Below, in pieces: positions 9,114-17,058 of a stretch of 64,000 bases of DNA. Within the stretch, counting starts at the first letter, position 1. The number at the start of each line of letters is the position of its first letter. The notes under the pieces are model-generated. The model saw only the letters and a program-made list of their open reading frames with translations. It was not told the origin of the DNA and did no database searches. A program made the translations under genes and the position numbers. Source of the stretch: Bin5 sp965208965 (lineage in GTDB: Bacteria; Chloroflexota; Anaerolineae; Caldilineales; Caldilineaceae); the NCBI GenBank assembly GCA_965208965.1, contig OZ242384.1:4960001-5024000 (forward strand). Direction: 5' to 3'.

Positions 9114-9443
9114 AAGCGCGTCTCCTCCCGTACGGCTTCCACTCCTCGCTGCCCGCCTTCTCCCCGGACGGCTGGGATACAAAAATGCAGTCATTCACGC
9201 CCATTATACCACCTTTTACACGCCGCTGACCGCGGCACAATTTCCCTGAATGACCACCTTCGCCCCATATCCAGGCGGTGCCCACGCCCTGCATAAAGGT
9301 TGTCAGTTCCTGTATGCGCGTAGTACAGTGGTTCGGCAACATGCGATGTCGTAACTTTTTTTTTAAATAAATAATATATAACTTGTAAATGCTCTGCACA
9401 TGCCCCCGATACCACAGTCAACCGCCATGAACCCTCAAATAAA

Positions 9444-9517
9444 ACGTAAAAAAATTTTACGTAAACTCTCGTAAACGCTTGTAAACGCTCGTCCATCTCT
9501 CGTACGAGCGTTTACGA
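9444..9517. repeat. Cluster of tandem and inverted repeats between the FmdE-like gene and mnmA
   Basis: A perfect inverted repeat ACGTAAAA-N3-TTTTACGT (9444-9462) is followed by three tandem 10-base units CGTAAACTCT (9460-9469), CGTAAACGCT (9470-9479) and TGTAAACGCT (9480-9489). The last unit starts a perfect 12-base inverted repeat GTAAACGCTCGT (9481-9492) / ACGAGCGTTTAC (9504-9515) with an 11-base loop. The half-site GTAAACG resembles LacI-family operators. A run of nine T followed by AT-rich DNA lies at 9356-9382. The region probably serves as a multi-site operator for one or both divergent genes. Confidence 0.7.
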
Positions 9518-9582
9518 GTTTGCGCCTGTTCCCGCAGCGCTTCCAGCCACCACCAAACTCCCACCCACACGCGCCCGCTACC

Positions 9583-9612
9583 ATGACCGAAGAAAAGCGC
9601 CTGTGTTACAAT
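9583..9612 (+). promoter_or_regulatory. Candidate mnmA promoter, giving a nearly leaderless mRNA
   Basis: ATGACC (9583-9588, four of six -35 bases) is followed after 18 bases by TACAAT (9607-9612). The predicted start of transcription, near 9619, lies only a few bases before the mnmA ATG at 9622. No ribosome site precedes that ATG. Confidence 0.5.
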
Positions 9613-9621
9613 ACCGGCATC

Positions 9622-10800
9622 ATGAACACAGCATCTTTGCGCAAACATGATTCGCCCCCTTCCAATACAACCGTCGTTGTCGCCATGAGCGGCGGCGTCG
9701 ACAGTTCGGTCGCGGCAGCCTTGCTCACCGAGCAGGGCTATCAGTGCATCGGCGTGATGATGAGGTTGTGGGCGGAGGTGGCGATCGGCGAAGGACCAGG
9801 CAACAAGTGCTGCGACGAGGAGAGCGTGGAAGACGCCCGCCGCGTCTCCGACAAGCTGGGAATGCCCTTCTATCTGATCAATGTCGAGCGGCCATTCAAA
9901 GAGAAGGTGGTTGACCTCTTTATCGAAGGTTACAGCGACGGGCTGACACCCAACCCTTGCCTAGCCTGCAACCGGCACATCCGCTTCGACTACCTGCTCA
10001 ACTATGCCCGGCGACTGGGCGCCGATTACCTGGCGACAGGCCACTATGCACGTTTGCTACCCCAAGAGGACGGAAAGGTCCATCTGTTGCGCGGCGTTGA
10101 CATACATAAAGACCAGTCATATGTCCTGAGTATGCTGGGTCAGGCCGAGTTGAGCGACCTGCTTTTTCCTGTTGGAGAGTTCGCGAAGGAGGAGGTGCGG
10201 CGGATTGCGGCTGCGCGCGGGCTGCCCATCCACAGCAAGCATGACTCGATGGACCTATGCTTTGTAGTTGACGACGATTACCGGCGCTTTCTTTCCGATT
10301 GGGCTGCAGATGCGATGACGCCAGGCGAAATCGTGGATGTGAGGGGCAATGTGCTGGGCCGGCACAACGGGTTGCCGAACTATACCGTTGGGCAGCGAAG
10401 GGGACTGGGGCTTAGCGGCGCGACCGTCCCAATGTATGTGGTAGCCTTGGAGCCAGACAGCAACCAGTTGATCGTAGGACCGGCCGAAGCGCTCGGCAGA
10501 TCTGAATTGCTGGCTACAAACGTGAACTGGACGATGGGCGGGCCAGTATCCGCGGGCAGCCGGATCCAGTGCCAGATTCGCTATTCGGGACGGCCGATTG
10601 ACTGTAGGGTCTATCCACAGTTGGGCGGCAGTGTGAGGGTCGTTTTCGCTGAGCCGGCACGCGGCATCAGTCCGGGTCAGGGGGCAGTCTTCTACGACGG
10701 TCCCCACTGTTTGGGCGGAGGGCTGATCGACAAACTGGACCCCGGCGGAGCTTCGGCGTCGTCTGAGAGTGCGCCGGTCGATCGTGTTTCCCTCAATTGA
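9622..10800 (+). CDS. mnmA: tRNA-specific 2-thiouridylase MnmA
   Basis: The 392-residue cytoplasmic enzyme thiolates U34 of tRNA-Lys, -Glu and -Gln, using ATP and a persulfide donor. The PP-loop SGGVDSSV is at residues 23-30. The two catalytic cysteines are C116 in TPNPCLACNRHIRF and C213 in SMDLCFVV. GHYAR, DQSYVLSML and the C-terminal beta-barrel QRRGLGL...RYSGRPIDCRV are all as in the family. ATG 9622 fits the family length; the open frame to 9520 adds a Pro-rich segment overlapping the promoter and repeats. Two conserved small membrane proteins follow downstream. Confidence 0.96.
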   Translation: MNTASLRKHDSPPSNTTVVVAMSGGVDSSVAAALLTEQGYQCIGVMMRLWAEVAIGEGPGNKCCDEESVEDARRVSDKLGMPFYLINVERPFKEKVVDLFIEGYSDGLTPNPCLACNRHIRFDYLLNYARRLGADYLATGHYARLLPQEDGKVHLLRGVDIHKDQSYVLSMLGQAELSDLLFPVGEFAKEEVRRIAAARGLPIHSKHDSMDLCFVVDDDYRRFLSDWAADAMTPGEIVDVRGNVLGRHNGLPNYTVGQRRGLGLSGATVPMYVVALEPDSNQLIVGPAEALGRSELLATNVNWTMGGPVSAGSRIQCQIRYSGRPIDCRVYPQLGGSVRVVFAEPARGISPGQGAVFYDGPHCLGGGLIDKLDPGGASASSESAPVDRVSLN

Positions 10801-10818
10801 GGCCGAGGAGGTGCACGG

Positions 10819-11100
10819 CTGGTTCCCGGATCGCCACTTGCGTCGCTTATTCTCAGCCCCCCAGTTCTGCTGGCCACATTGCTCGTCACAGGTTACGCCA
10901 GCATCTTCCACCTGTGGACGGGGCGTTCGCTGCGGGAGCTACCGAAGTACCTGATTGCGGCTGGTACAGGGTTTATTCTGGGACACTGGGTTAGCCAAAC
11001 TTTGCAATGGGAAACATGGCAAGTTGGACAACTCAGCCTGTTGGAGGCGACGCTTACATCAGTGTTTGCCCTTTTTCTCGCCAGAGTCGTCACTCACTAG
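10819..11100 (+). CDS. Small three-helix membrane protein, function unknown
   Basis: The frame contains about 93 residues with three hydrophobic segments (ILSPPVLLATLLVTGYASIF, YLIAAGTGFILGHWV, and ATLTSVFALFLARVV). There is no ATG. GAGGAGG (10805-10811) lies 7 bases before CTG 10819, which gives an intact first helix; TTG 10879 would cut that helix in half. The gene begins just after the mnmA stop in the same frame and is probably co-transcribed with it. I cannot assign a function. The start is uncertain. Confidence 0.6.
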   Translation: MVPGSPLASLILSPPVLLATLLVTGYASIFHLWTGRSLRELPKYLIAAGTGFILGHWVSQTLQWETWQVGQLSLLEATLTSVFALFLARVVTH

Positions 11101-11186
11101 TCGCCAGTCAAGCGCGCGGCGCGGCTGAAGCATCTGCCGGCCGACCCGGACATTGTTAAGTCGGCCGATTGCAAAAGGAGAGCGTC

Positions 11187-11567
11187 GTGGTCAGCGCTAC
11201 GGTTCGGGATATCGCCATCATTCTGGTTGCGCTAGAGATTCTCATAATGAACGGCCTGCTGGTGGTGTTGATCTGGCAGGTCTGGCGTCTGGTCAAGATG
11301 ATCAGGTCCGAAATGAGACCCGTGATCAGAGACAGCCAGGAGACAGTCGGCACGGTCAAAGGTTCAGCCGAGTTTGTGAGCACGAGTTTCATTTCTCCTC
11401 TCATTTCCACGAGCAGCAGACTGGCCGGGATCGTACGTTCTGCACAGGTGATCAGGTCTGAATTGAAGAGTTCAATGGGTGAAATGACACCGGCACGACG
11501 CCAGGCGAGGGCCACTGACACTGACTCGCCGCAAGAGGCGACGGACTCTACGCCTCCAGCCGCCTGA
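11187..11567 (+). CDS. Single-pass membrane protein with cytoplasmic helical tail, function unknown
   Basis: The 126-residue protein has one N-terminal membrane helix (DIAIILVALEILIMNGLLVVLIWQV, about residues 7-31). Next comes a helical stretch with polar repeats (VIRDSQETVGTVKGSAEFVS), then a Ser/Thr/Pro-rich tail. This organisation recalls DUF948/YtxG-type proteins. The GTG at 11187 is supported by AAGGAG (11175-11180) 6 bases upstream. It lies in line with mnmA and the preceding small membrane protein. No catalytic motif is present. Confidence 0.7.
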   Translation: MVSATVRDIAIILVALEILIMNGLLVVLIWQVWRLVKMIRSEMRPVIRDSQETVGTVKGSAEFVSTSFISPLISTSSRLAGIVRSAQVIRSELKSSMGEMTPARRQARATDTDSPQEATDSTPPAA

Positions 11568-11857
11568 CCGAGAAATTGGGGCCTTGCCCTCACGGTTTGC
11601 AGAGCATGCCCGTTCATACCGCCAGAGCCAGACACCCTCCAAGGCAACACCAAGCCCTACGACCAATTCGATACCGGCCGCGACGGCGCTGCAGAGGAGA
11701 GCAACTGCGCACTCGGGACTCTTGCGTGTTGCGACCGAGGCGACAATCACGCACGGCGCCGTTCTGTTGAGCGGAGCCCCTCTCTCCACGAACCTGAGGA
11801 ACGGGCGGGGTCGAACACAGACACGGATGTCGAAGAGAGGACGCACGGAGTGACTGG

Positions 11858-12415
11858 ATGAACTACTGGCAGACCGAGTTGATCCGATTGCGAGGGGTGG
11901 AACCGGAGGACGGGGACACTTTCTGGCGCTGGAACCAGGACAGCGAAATGGCGCGAAATCTCGAATTCGTCTGGCCGCCAGTATCCCTTTCGCAGGTGCG
12001 GGAGTGGGCAGCCGCCGAGTCGAAGAAGAAGATGGAAAACGACTCATTCAGGTGGGTTATCGAACTTAATGACGGGAAGCCGGTCGGTTTCATTCACACG
12101 CACAACTGCCATGCCCGTAACGGCGTATTCAAGTACGGACTGGGGGTAGACGCCGCATACCGGCGCAAAGGCTATGCCGCGGCTGCCATACTGCTGATAC
12201 TTCGCTACTACTTTCAGGAGCTGCGCTACCAGAAGGTAACCGTTCAAATGCACAGCGAAAACAATAGTTCGCGCTCGTTGCACGAAAAGCTGGGTTTTGT
12301 ACGCGAAGGTGCGGTGCGGAGGGCAATCTTCACCGACGGGCGACACCTGGACGAGCTCTACTACGGTATGACAGTTGAGGAGTGGCAGAAACGCTACAAG
12401 CAGGCATACGGATGA
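11858..12415 (+). CDS. GNAT acetyltransferase, RimJ/RimL type
   Basis: The 185-residue protein has the RimJ/L-like N-terminus (ELIRLRGVEPEDGDTFWRWNQD) and the acetyl-CoA site of motif A, YGLGVDAAYRRKGYAAAAILLILRYYF, with the R-R-K-G-Y-A loop. The end LHEKLGFVREGAVRRAIFTDGRHLDELYYGM is typical of acetyltransferases acting on protein N-termini or small amines. The substrate cannot be read from the sequence. Its last four bases (ATGA, 12412-12415) overlap the start of the next gene, so the two are translationally coupled. Confidence 0.9.
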   Translation: MNYWQTELIRLRGVEPEDGDTFWRWNQDSEMARNLEFVWPPVSLSQVREWAAAESKKKMENDSFRWVIELNDGKPVGFIHTHNCHARNGVFKYGLGVDAAYRRKGYAAAAILLILRYYFQELRYQKVTVQMHSENNSSRSLHEKLGFVREGAVRRAIFTDGRHLDELYYGMTVEEWQKRYKQAYG

Positions 12416-13674
12416 GCCGATTCGTGAGCGCGAAGCGGTTTGACCCATCGTCAGCCGACTGGTCAGACAAGCTGCGGGTCATGAGGAGGCGGTTGGAAGG
12501 GCGGCCATCGCTACTACCACACCACTTTCTTGAGGCGGTTTTGCCGAAAATCGGCGGGGCCTGCTTTGCTCTCAACTGCGGACGGGGTGACGAAGCGGGA
12601 TCTCTGGTTGGTTACGCATTTCTACTCCCGCGGGACATCAGCGGCGAAGGGGCCACTTATACATTGCGCTACGAGCATGTTGCCGGTTCGACCCCGCTGA
12701 GCGCCGACGAGATTTCCGGTGCGGTAGAAAGGTGTCTACCTCCGAACAGTAGCGCCTACTTCTACCTTCCCGACGCGGCCCACTCTTTCAAGCCCACGCA
12801 CATAGAGGTTGACGGAGTTGACTGCGGGCGTCCCGGCGAGGAAGAGGCGGCAGAAATTCGATCGATGCAACAGTCGATATGGCACAGCCCACCGGACGGA
12901 CTCTATCCGAGCGACCTGCATAGCGTCGAAGGGGGCGCGGGGTGTTCTCTGGTGGCCCGCATTGACGGGGCTGTAGCCGGTTTCCTGCTGGGGTTCTTTC
13001 GCTTTTCTGCCTGCACGGCCATGCCTGCGTTTGTCCCTTTTAGGCAGGAATTGCAATTGGAGTCTCAACTGCTTGCCGTGGCTCCAGGCCTGCGCCGGCG
13101 GCGTATCGGCCAGGCACTGAAACGACTGCAAGCGCGTCAGGCCCTCGAGTCGGGCATTGATCTGATTAGCTGGACAACGGACCCGCTGCTTTTTGCCAAT
13201 GGGTTGCTCAATTTCACTCGCTTAGGCGCAGTCGCCTGCGAATTCAAGCCCAGCCTGTATTCGTTTCGAAACGAATTGAATCGTGTGACTGCTGCGCGAC
13301 TGAATCTGTTGTGGGCGGTTCGCACAAAGCGTGTGCAGAAGGCGCTGCTGGGTAGCGGGCATTTTGGTCCCATTGAGATAGAATCCGACCCAGACTTGAC
13401 CGTTGTCAACCAGGGACATGGGGCGCCGCTACTCAGTGCTACCAGCGCACGCATCGCCATCGAGATCCCTTCCGACTGGGTGGCGCTGCAGCGGCAGGAC
13501 CAGCCGGCCGCGCAACGCTGGCGCGACGTTACAAATCAGTTGCTGGATCATTACCTCGGTTCAGAACCGGGCCAGTATTTCTTTACCGCTACAGGAATAT
13601 TGAGGTCGCGGCGCTATATAATCGGCGAGCGCGTCGACGACAGCCTGCTCGACGATCTGTTCACGCTGGCGTAG
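12412..13674 (+). CDS. GNAT-fold protein, COG3375-like, function unknown
   Basis: The 420-residue protein has a GNAT-like core at about residues 145-290: EAAEIRSMQQSIWHSPP, then VARIDGAVAGFLLGFFRF, then ESQLLAVAPGLRRRRIGQALKRLQARQA with the R-R-R-R-I-G acetyl-CoA loop, and LLFANGLLNFTRLGAVACEF. This pattern resembles the predicted acetyltransferases of COG3375. The N-terminal 140 residues and the C-terminal 130 are not recognised. The start at ATG 12412 overlaps the stop of the upstream GNAT gene by four bases. The pair may modify the same kind of substrate, which is inference. Confidence 0.7.
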   Translation: MSRFVSAKRFDPSSADWSDKLRVMRRRLEGRPSLLPHHFLEAVLPKIGGACFALNCGRGDEAGSLVGYAFLLPRDISGEGATYTLRYEHVAGSTPLSADEISGAVERCLPPNSSAYFYLPDAAHSFKPTHIEVDGVDCGRPGEEEAAEIRSMQQSIWHSPPDGLYPSDLHSVEGGAGCSLVARIDGAVAGFLLGFFRFSACTAMPAFVPFRQELQLESQLLAVAPGLRRRRIGQALKRLQARQALESGIDLISWTTDPLLFANGLLNFTRLGAVACEFKPSLYSFRNELNRVTAARLNLLWAVRTKRVQKALLGSGHFGPIEIESDPDLTVVNQGHGAPLLSATSARIAIEIPSDWVALQRQDQPAAQRWRDVTNQLLDHYLGSEPGQYFFTATGILRSRRYIIGERVDDSLLDDLFTLA

Positions 13675-13705
13675 CGAGTCGCGGAGTTGCCTTCGCTGTG
13701 CGGGA

Positions 13706-13728
13706 GGAGACGGGTCAAGCGCGTCTCC
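13706..13728. other. Inverted repeat between convergent genes
   Basis: GGAGACG (13706-13712) pairs with CGTCTCC (13722-13728) around a 9-base loop, between the converging GNAT-fold and glycosyltransferase genes. There is no U-tract on either strand, so a terminator role is uncertain. Confidence 0.35.
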
Positions 13729-13746
13729 CATCAATAGAGCGATCTC

Positions 13747-14742
13747 CTAGACCAGTAAGCAGTCGATCTCGACGTCGTGACGCCGTTTGCGCGACTGAAC
13801 CAGAGCGCGCTGTTGGAGGACGCGCGGCAGGCCGAGCAGGCCGGCGAGCTGACCTCGCAGGCGGGCGCGGGCAGCGCTCCCGCGACAGTTGCGCAGCGCG
13901 TTAGCAGCGATCGAGAGTTGGGCCCTAAAGACGTGTGAGGAGTTGCTGAGGAGTAGTGAGGTCGGCATGTTTTTGGCCAGCGTCCAGATCGTGTTGCGGG
14001 CCACGTAGAAGCTGCTCAATTCGTCGCCGCCGCTGCCACCCAGCTTGTGGAATACACGCGCCGCAGGCGCAAATGCCGCGTGCCAGCCAAGGAGTTGGGC
14101 ACGGAACGAGAAGTCTACGTCTTCGACATACATCCAGAATTCCTCGTCAAAGCCATCCAGGGCTTCCCAAAGCTCGCGCCGAACGGCCATAGCCCCGCCA
14201 CAGCCGCCAAAGACGTCCTCTGAGTTGTCGAATTGGCCGCTGTCGGTGGCCCAGACACCGCGATTCCGCGGAATCCCGTCCCTCCCCATCAAGTCTCCGG
14301 CCGTATGAATGCGGTCGCGTTCTTCAAAGAGCAACAGCTTTGCGGCTACGATTCCCGCCCGAGGCTGAGCGCAGACTGTTTTCGCCAGTTCGGCCAGGAA
14401 GTCCGGCGTCGGTTGTGTGTCGTTATTGAGAAGGACAATCACGCGTCCTCGAGAGGCGCGGGCAGCACTGTTGACCGTGCTGACAAATCCACAGTTCTCG
14501 CCGCCGGAAAGTATGCGCGCTTGACGGGCGTTGGCCTGCACCCAGGCAACAGAGTCGTCGCTGCTGGCGTCGTCGGCGAAGATGAGCTCAAAATCGGTGA
14601 AAGACTGTGATGACAGTCCGGCAAACAGATCGGGCAGATGCCGGACGCCGTTGTAATTGGGAATGAGCACTGAGAAAAAAGGGGCGCTAGCCGGAATCTC
14701 AACGGTTTTGGCCGCACTGTCTATTGCACCGTTCACGTTCAT
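13747..14742 (-). CDS. Family 2 glycosyltransferase (rhamnosyltransferase-like)
   Basis: The 331-residue GT-A enzyme has FFSVLIPNYNGVRHL at residues 22-36, the nucleotide-binding FADDAS (55-60) and the metal-binding NND (106-108). The acceptor region GGCGGAMAVRRELWEALDGFDEEF has the E-D-V-D catalytic site at 207-210. It transfers a nucleotide-activated sugar to a cell-surface glycan; the sugar cannot be read directly. The neighbouring RmlD-like reductase suggests dTDP-rhamnose. No membrane segment is present. The two genes are separated by only 14 bases and read in the same direction. Confidence 0.9.
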   Translation of the reverse strand: MNVNGAIDSAAKTVEIPASAPFFSVLIPNYNGVRHLPDLFAGLSSQSFTDFELIFADDASSDDSVAWVQANARQARILSGGENCGFVSTVNSAARASRGRVIVLLNNDTQPTPDFLAELAKTVCAQPRAGIVAAKLLLFEERDRIHTAGDLMGRDGIPRNRGVWATDSGQFDNSEDVFGGCGGAMAVRRELWEALDGFDEEFWMYVEDVDFSFRAQLLGWHAAFAPAARVFHKLGGSGGDELSSFYVARNTIWTLAKNMPTSLLLSNSSHVFRAQLSIAANALRNCRGSAARARLRGQLAGLLGLPRVLQQRALVQSRKRRHDVEIDCLLV

Positions 14743-14756
14743 TGCCTATCCCCAGT

Positions 14757-15602
14757 TCATCGGTTGAATTCTGTCTGTACATATTCACGCAGCGCCTCGC
14801 GCCAGCCGCGCAGGGCAATCCCGAGAGCCGAAGCGGCCTGGTTGACCAGAACAGCGTGGAGGGGAGGCGTGGTCGGGCGCGGCCACTCACTGGCACTAAT
14901 GGGCTCGACGGAGAGCGCCTCGCGTCCGGTCAGGCGCAGCAGCTCGACTGTCCAGTCGTACCTGCTGGCGCAGCCTTCGTTAACGAGGTGGTAGATGCCG
15001 TAGCGACGCGTTTCGATCAGCTTTGCCAGCGCTGCGGCAACGTCAGGCGCGTAGGTCGGGTTGCCGAATTCGTCGTTGACGACGCGCAGAGCGCCGTGCA
15101 GGTCGGCGGCGGCGCTGATCTTAGCGGGAAAGTTATTGTTGCCGACGCCGTAGAGCCAAGCGACGCGCACGATATAGAGGTGATCCAGGACTGCCGCAGC
15201 GGCCTTTTCGCCGGCGGCCTTGCTGCGGGCGTAGACACTGCCGGGAGAGGTCTGTTCATACTCATGATAGAAGCGGTTTACCTCCCCGGCAAACACTTCG
15301 TTCGTGCTTATCTGTACCAGCGCGCCACCGCAACGCGCGCAACCTTCTGCCAGGTACTTGGGGCCAAGCGCATTGACTTCAAAGGCGAACCGCGGGGCAC
15401 TTTCGGCTCCGTCGACGTCGGTCCAGGCGGCTGCATTGATGACGACGTCGGGGGCAGATTCTGCCACAGCGTCGGCGATTGCCGGATCGGCGATATCGTA
15501 GCGCGGGCGCGTCCAGCAGGTCAGTCTTGCGGCGGAATCGAATTGGGCTTTCAGAGCCTGCCCAAGCTGTCCACTCGCTCCAACGATCAGGATGTGCGGC
15601 AT
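14757..15602 (-). CDS. rmlD: dTDP-4-dehydrorhamnose reductase-like SDR (RmlD family)
   Basis: The 281-residue enzyme has the NAD(P)-binding GASGQLGQALK (8-18) and the RmlD signatures INAAAWTDVDGAE and ISTNEVFAG. The catalytic Y124 and K128 lie in SVYARSKAAGEK, and VRVAWLYG follows. RmlD makes dTDP-L-rhamnose in the last step of the Rml pathway. rmlA, rmlB and rmlC are not in the window, so relatives acting on other dTDP sugars, or methionine adenosyltransferase beta-like homologues, remain possible. It lies upstream of the glycosyltransferase in a two-gene unit. Confidence 0.85.
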   Translation of the reverse strand: MPHILIVGASGQLGQALKAQFDSAARLTCWTRPRYDIADPAIADAVAESAPDVVINAAAWTDVDGAESAPRFAFEVNALGPKYLAEGCARCGGALVQISTNEVFAGEVNRFYHEYEQTSPGSVYARSKAAGEKAAAAVLDHLYIVRVAWLYGVGNNNFPAKISAAADLHGALRVVNDEFGNPTYAPDVAAALAKLIETRRYGIYHLVNEGCASRYDWTVELLRLTGREALSVEPISASEWPRPTTPPLHAVLVNQAASALGIALRGWREALREYVQTEFNR

Positions 15603-15703
15603 GGTGCTATCTTTTTGCGCTTCGTTTCGACCTGATGCTTCCTACGAGAACGTTACCCTCATTGCGGTTCAGTATAACCGACCTTATACGCGCGACCGAA
15701 GAG

Positions 15704-16780
15704 CTACCGGCGTCCAGAGTGCTGGTGTTCGGCGGCGTCCTGTTTCAGCACTTGCTTTATCAGATCCGGAAGACAGTTTCGCAGCGGGAAGAGATCGTTG
15801 TAGCCTACATGACCCCCGTAGGGCAGGACGTTTACCTGCAGGTGGGGATGAGTTGGAAGAGTTTCGATATCGTCGGATGGAATCAGAGGGTCGTTGGCCG
15901 CAGTGAGTATTGTCAACGGTGCGGCCAGGTCGAGGAATTCCCCGGGCTTAACAGTGTAGGCGTCAAGGTATTCTTCTACGTCGCTGTAGAAGGACATGCT
16001 CTTGGTGACCCAGTCGCTCATTTCCCAGATCGTCGGAACCGATGCCAGATGTGTAAAGTCGTATAGATCCGGAAAGAGCTTCTGTTTCTTCAAGAGCGAC
16101 TCGAGCCAGCGGCGACGAAAGTAGCGTTGCAGGAGCCGGTGGTCGTCCAGGAGTATGCATGCCCTTCGTGGATTGAGAACGGGATTGACAGCGATGGCCC
16201 GACGAAGATTGGGAACAGGATTTCTTCGGTGTCGAAGGGCTATGCGAACAACGAAGTTGCCGCCAAGAGACGCCCCAATGATGAAAAACGGCCTCCCCGC
16301 GGCGAGAAGCCCTACTTGATGCGTGGCGGCCTGAACCTCCTCGATCAGTGTGGCGAAGAATATACCCTTGTTCAAGTGGTGCGTCGGCCCATGGTCCCTC
16401 ATGTTGAGACGCACGACGTCATACCCTGCCCGAATCAGCTCGCTGCCCAGAATCAGGTTGTAGGCGGAGTGGCTGTCTCCTTCCCATCCATGCAGCAACA
16501 TTGCCAGTCCCTTCGATCTTGAAGGCGCGCTCAAAGGAGACCGGCCAGGCGTGTAGACTCCGAGCAGCCGCACGGCCCGGTCAGTTTCAAGTTCGGTCCG
16601 ATCAGGGCCGGCGTCGAAAAGGATCATCTGCTCCTGCTCCATAACGGTCCTGGCATCTTCGGGGATGTGTTGGCCAAGTATCGTTTGCAGATCGCCGTTG
16701 CGCAGCAGCCCATGGGGCAGATAAATGTCATTGAGGTCCGAGGACCAGTGCCGTGAACCTGAGTTCGGATGTTCTTTCAT
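15704..16780 (-). CDS. Alpha/beta hydrolase, YheT family
   Basis: The 358-residue protein fits the YheT/EMB8 family: LPHGLLRNGDLQTILGQH near the N-terminus, the oxyanion segment LLHGWEG (96-102), LNMRDHGPTHHLNKGIF and the nucleophile elbow GASLGGNF with S171. The acid D in LTAANDPLIP and the His in PYGGHVGY complete the triad. Members are carboxyl esterases of uncertain physiological substrate. ATG 16780 fits the family better than the longer frame to 16846, which adds a Lys/Arg-rich leader. It lies downstream of a divergent promoter region shared with the alpha-oxoamine synthase gene. Confidence 0.88.
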   Translation of the reverse strand: MKEHPNSGSRHWSSDLNDIYLPHGLLRNGDLQTILGQHIPEDARTVMEQEQMILFDAGPDRTELETDRAVRLLGVYTPGRSPLSAPSRSKGLAMLLHGWEGDSHSAYNLILGSELIRAGYDVVRLNMRDHGPTHHLNKGIFFATLIEEVQAATHQVGLLAAGRPFFIIGASLGGNFVVRIALRHRRNPVPNLRRAIAVNPVLNPRRACILLDDHRLLQRYFRRRWLESLLKKQKLFPDLYDFTHLASVPTIWEMSDWVTKSMSFYSDVEEYLDAYTVKPGEFLDLAAPLTILTAANDPLIPSDDIETLPTHPHLQVNVLPYGGHVGYNDLFPLRNCLPDLIKQVLKQDAAEHQHSGRR

Positions 16781-16999
16781 CTTTCGTCGCTTTTGCAACC
16801 TGCCGCCGTTCCAGCGGTCAGGACTTTTCGAAGAGGTCTGGCGCAAATCACGTCAATATCCGAAAATTCATCCCAACAAATTTCGTCTTTGCGCGGTAGA
16901 CTACTATACGTTACAATTCTATGATATTATTCTCGCGCCCTTCGCCGCTTCTCTTTGGCTGGCTGCTTTTTCGCGGGTCGACAGCGGCAAACACATTCA

Positions 17000-17028
17000 T
17001 TGAGGCGCCATCTCTGCCCTAGTATATT
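17000..17028 (+). promoter_or_regulatory. Promoter of the alpha-oxoamine synthase gene
   Basis: TTGAGG (17000-17005) is followed after 17 bases by TATATT (17023-17028). The ATG lies 30 bases further with GAGG at 17046-17049. A second candidate pair, TTGCGC (16889-16894) and TACAAT (16912-16917), also spaced by 17, lies upstream. Confidence 0.65.
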
Positions 17029-17058
17029 GTACTGTAGTGAAAAACGAGGTCTCATACA

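Noticed and set aside
9356..9390. Run of nine T followed by AT-rich DNA, considered as a terminator or replication origin
   Set aside because: No stable hairpin precedes the T-run and no DnaA-box cluster or dnaA/dnaN gene is near. More likely an AT-rich upstream element of the divergent promoters.
9444..9517. Repeat cluster considered as a short CRISPR array
   Set aside because: Units are 10 bases and directly adjacent without spacers; no cas gene is in the window.
11568..11857. Frames on both strands between the single-pass membrane protein and the first GNAT gene
   Set aside because: Both translations are Arg/Thr/Ser-rich and featureless; taken as a 290-base intergenic gap.
14724..15635. 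303-codon open frame on the plus strand opposite the RmlD-like gene
   Set aside because: Antisense shadow; the minus-strand frame has catalytic Tyr/Lys and the cofactor loop.
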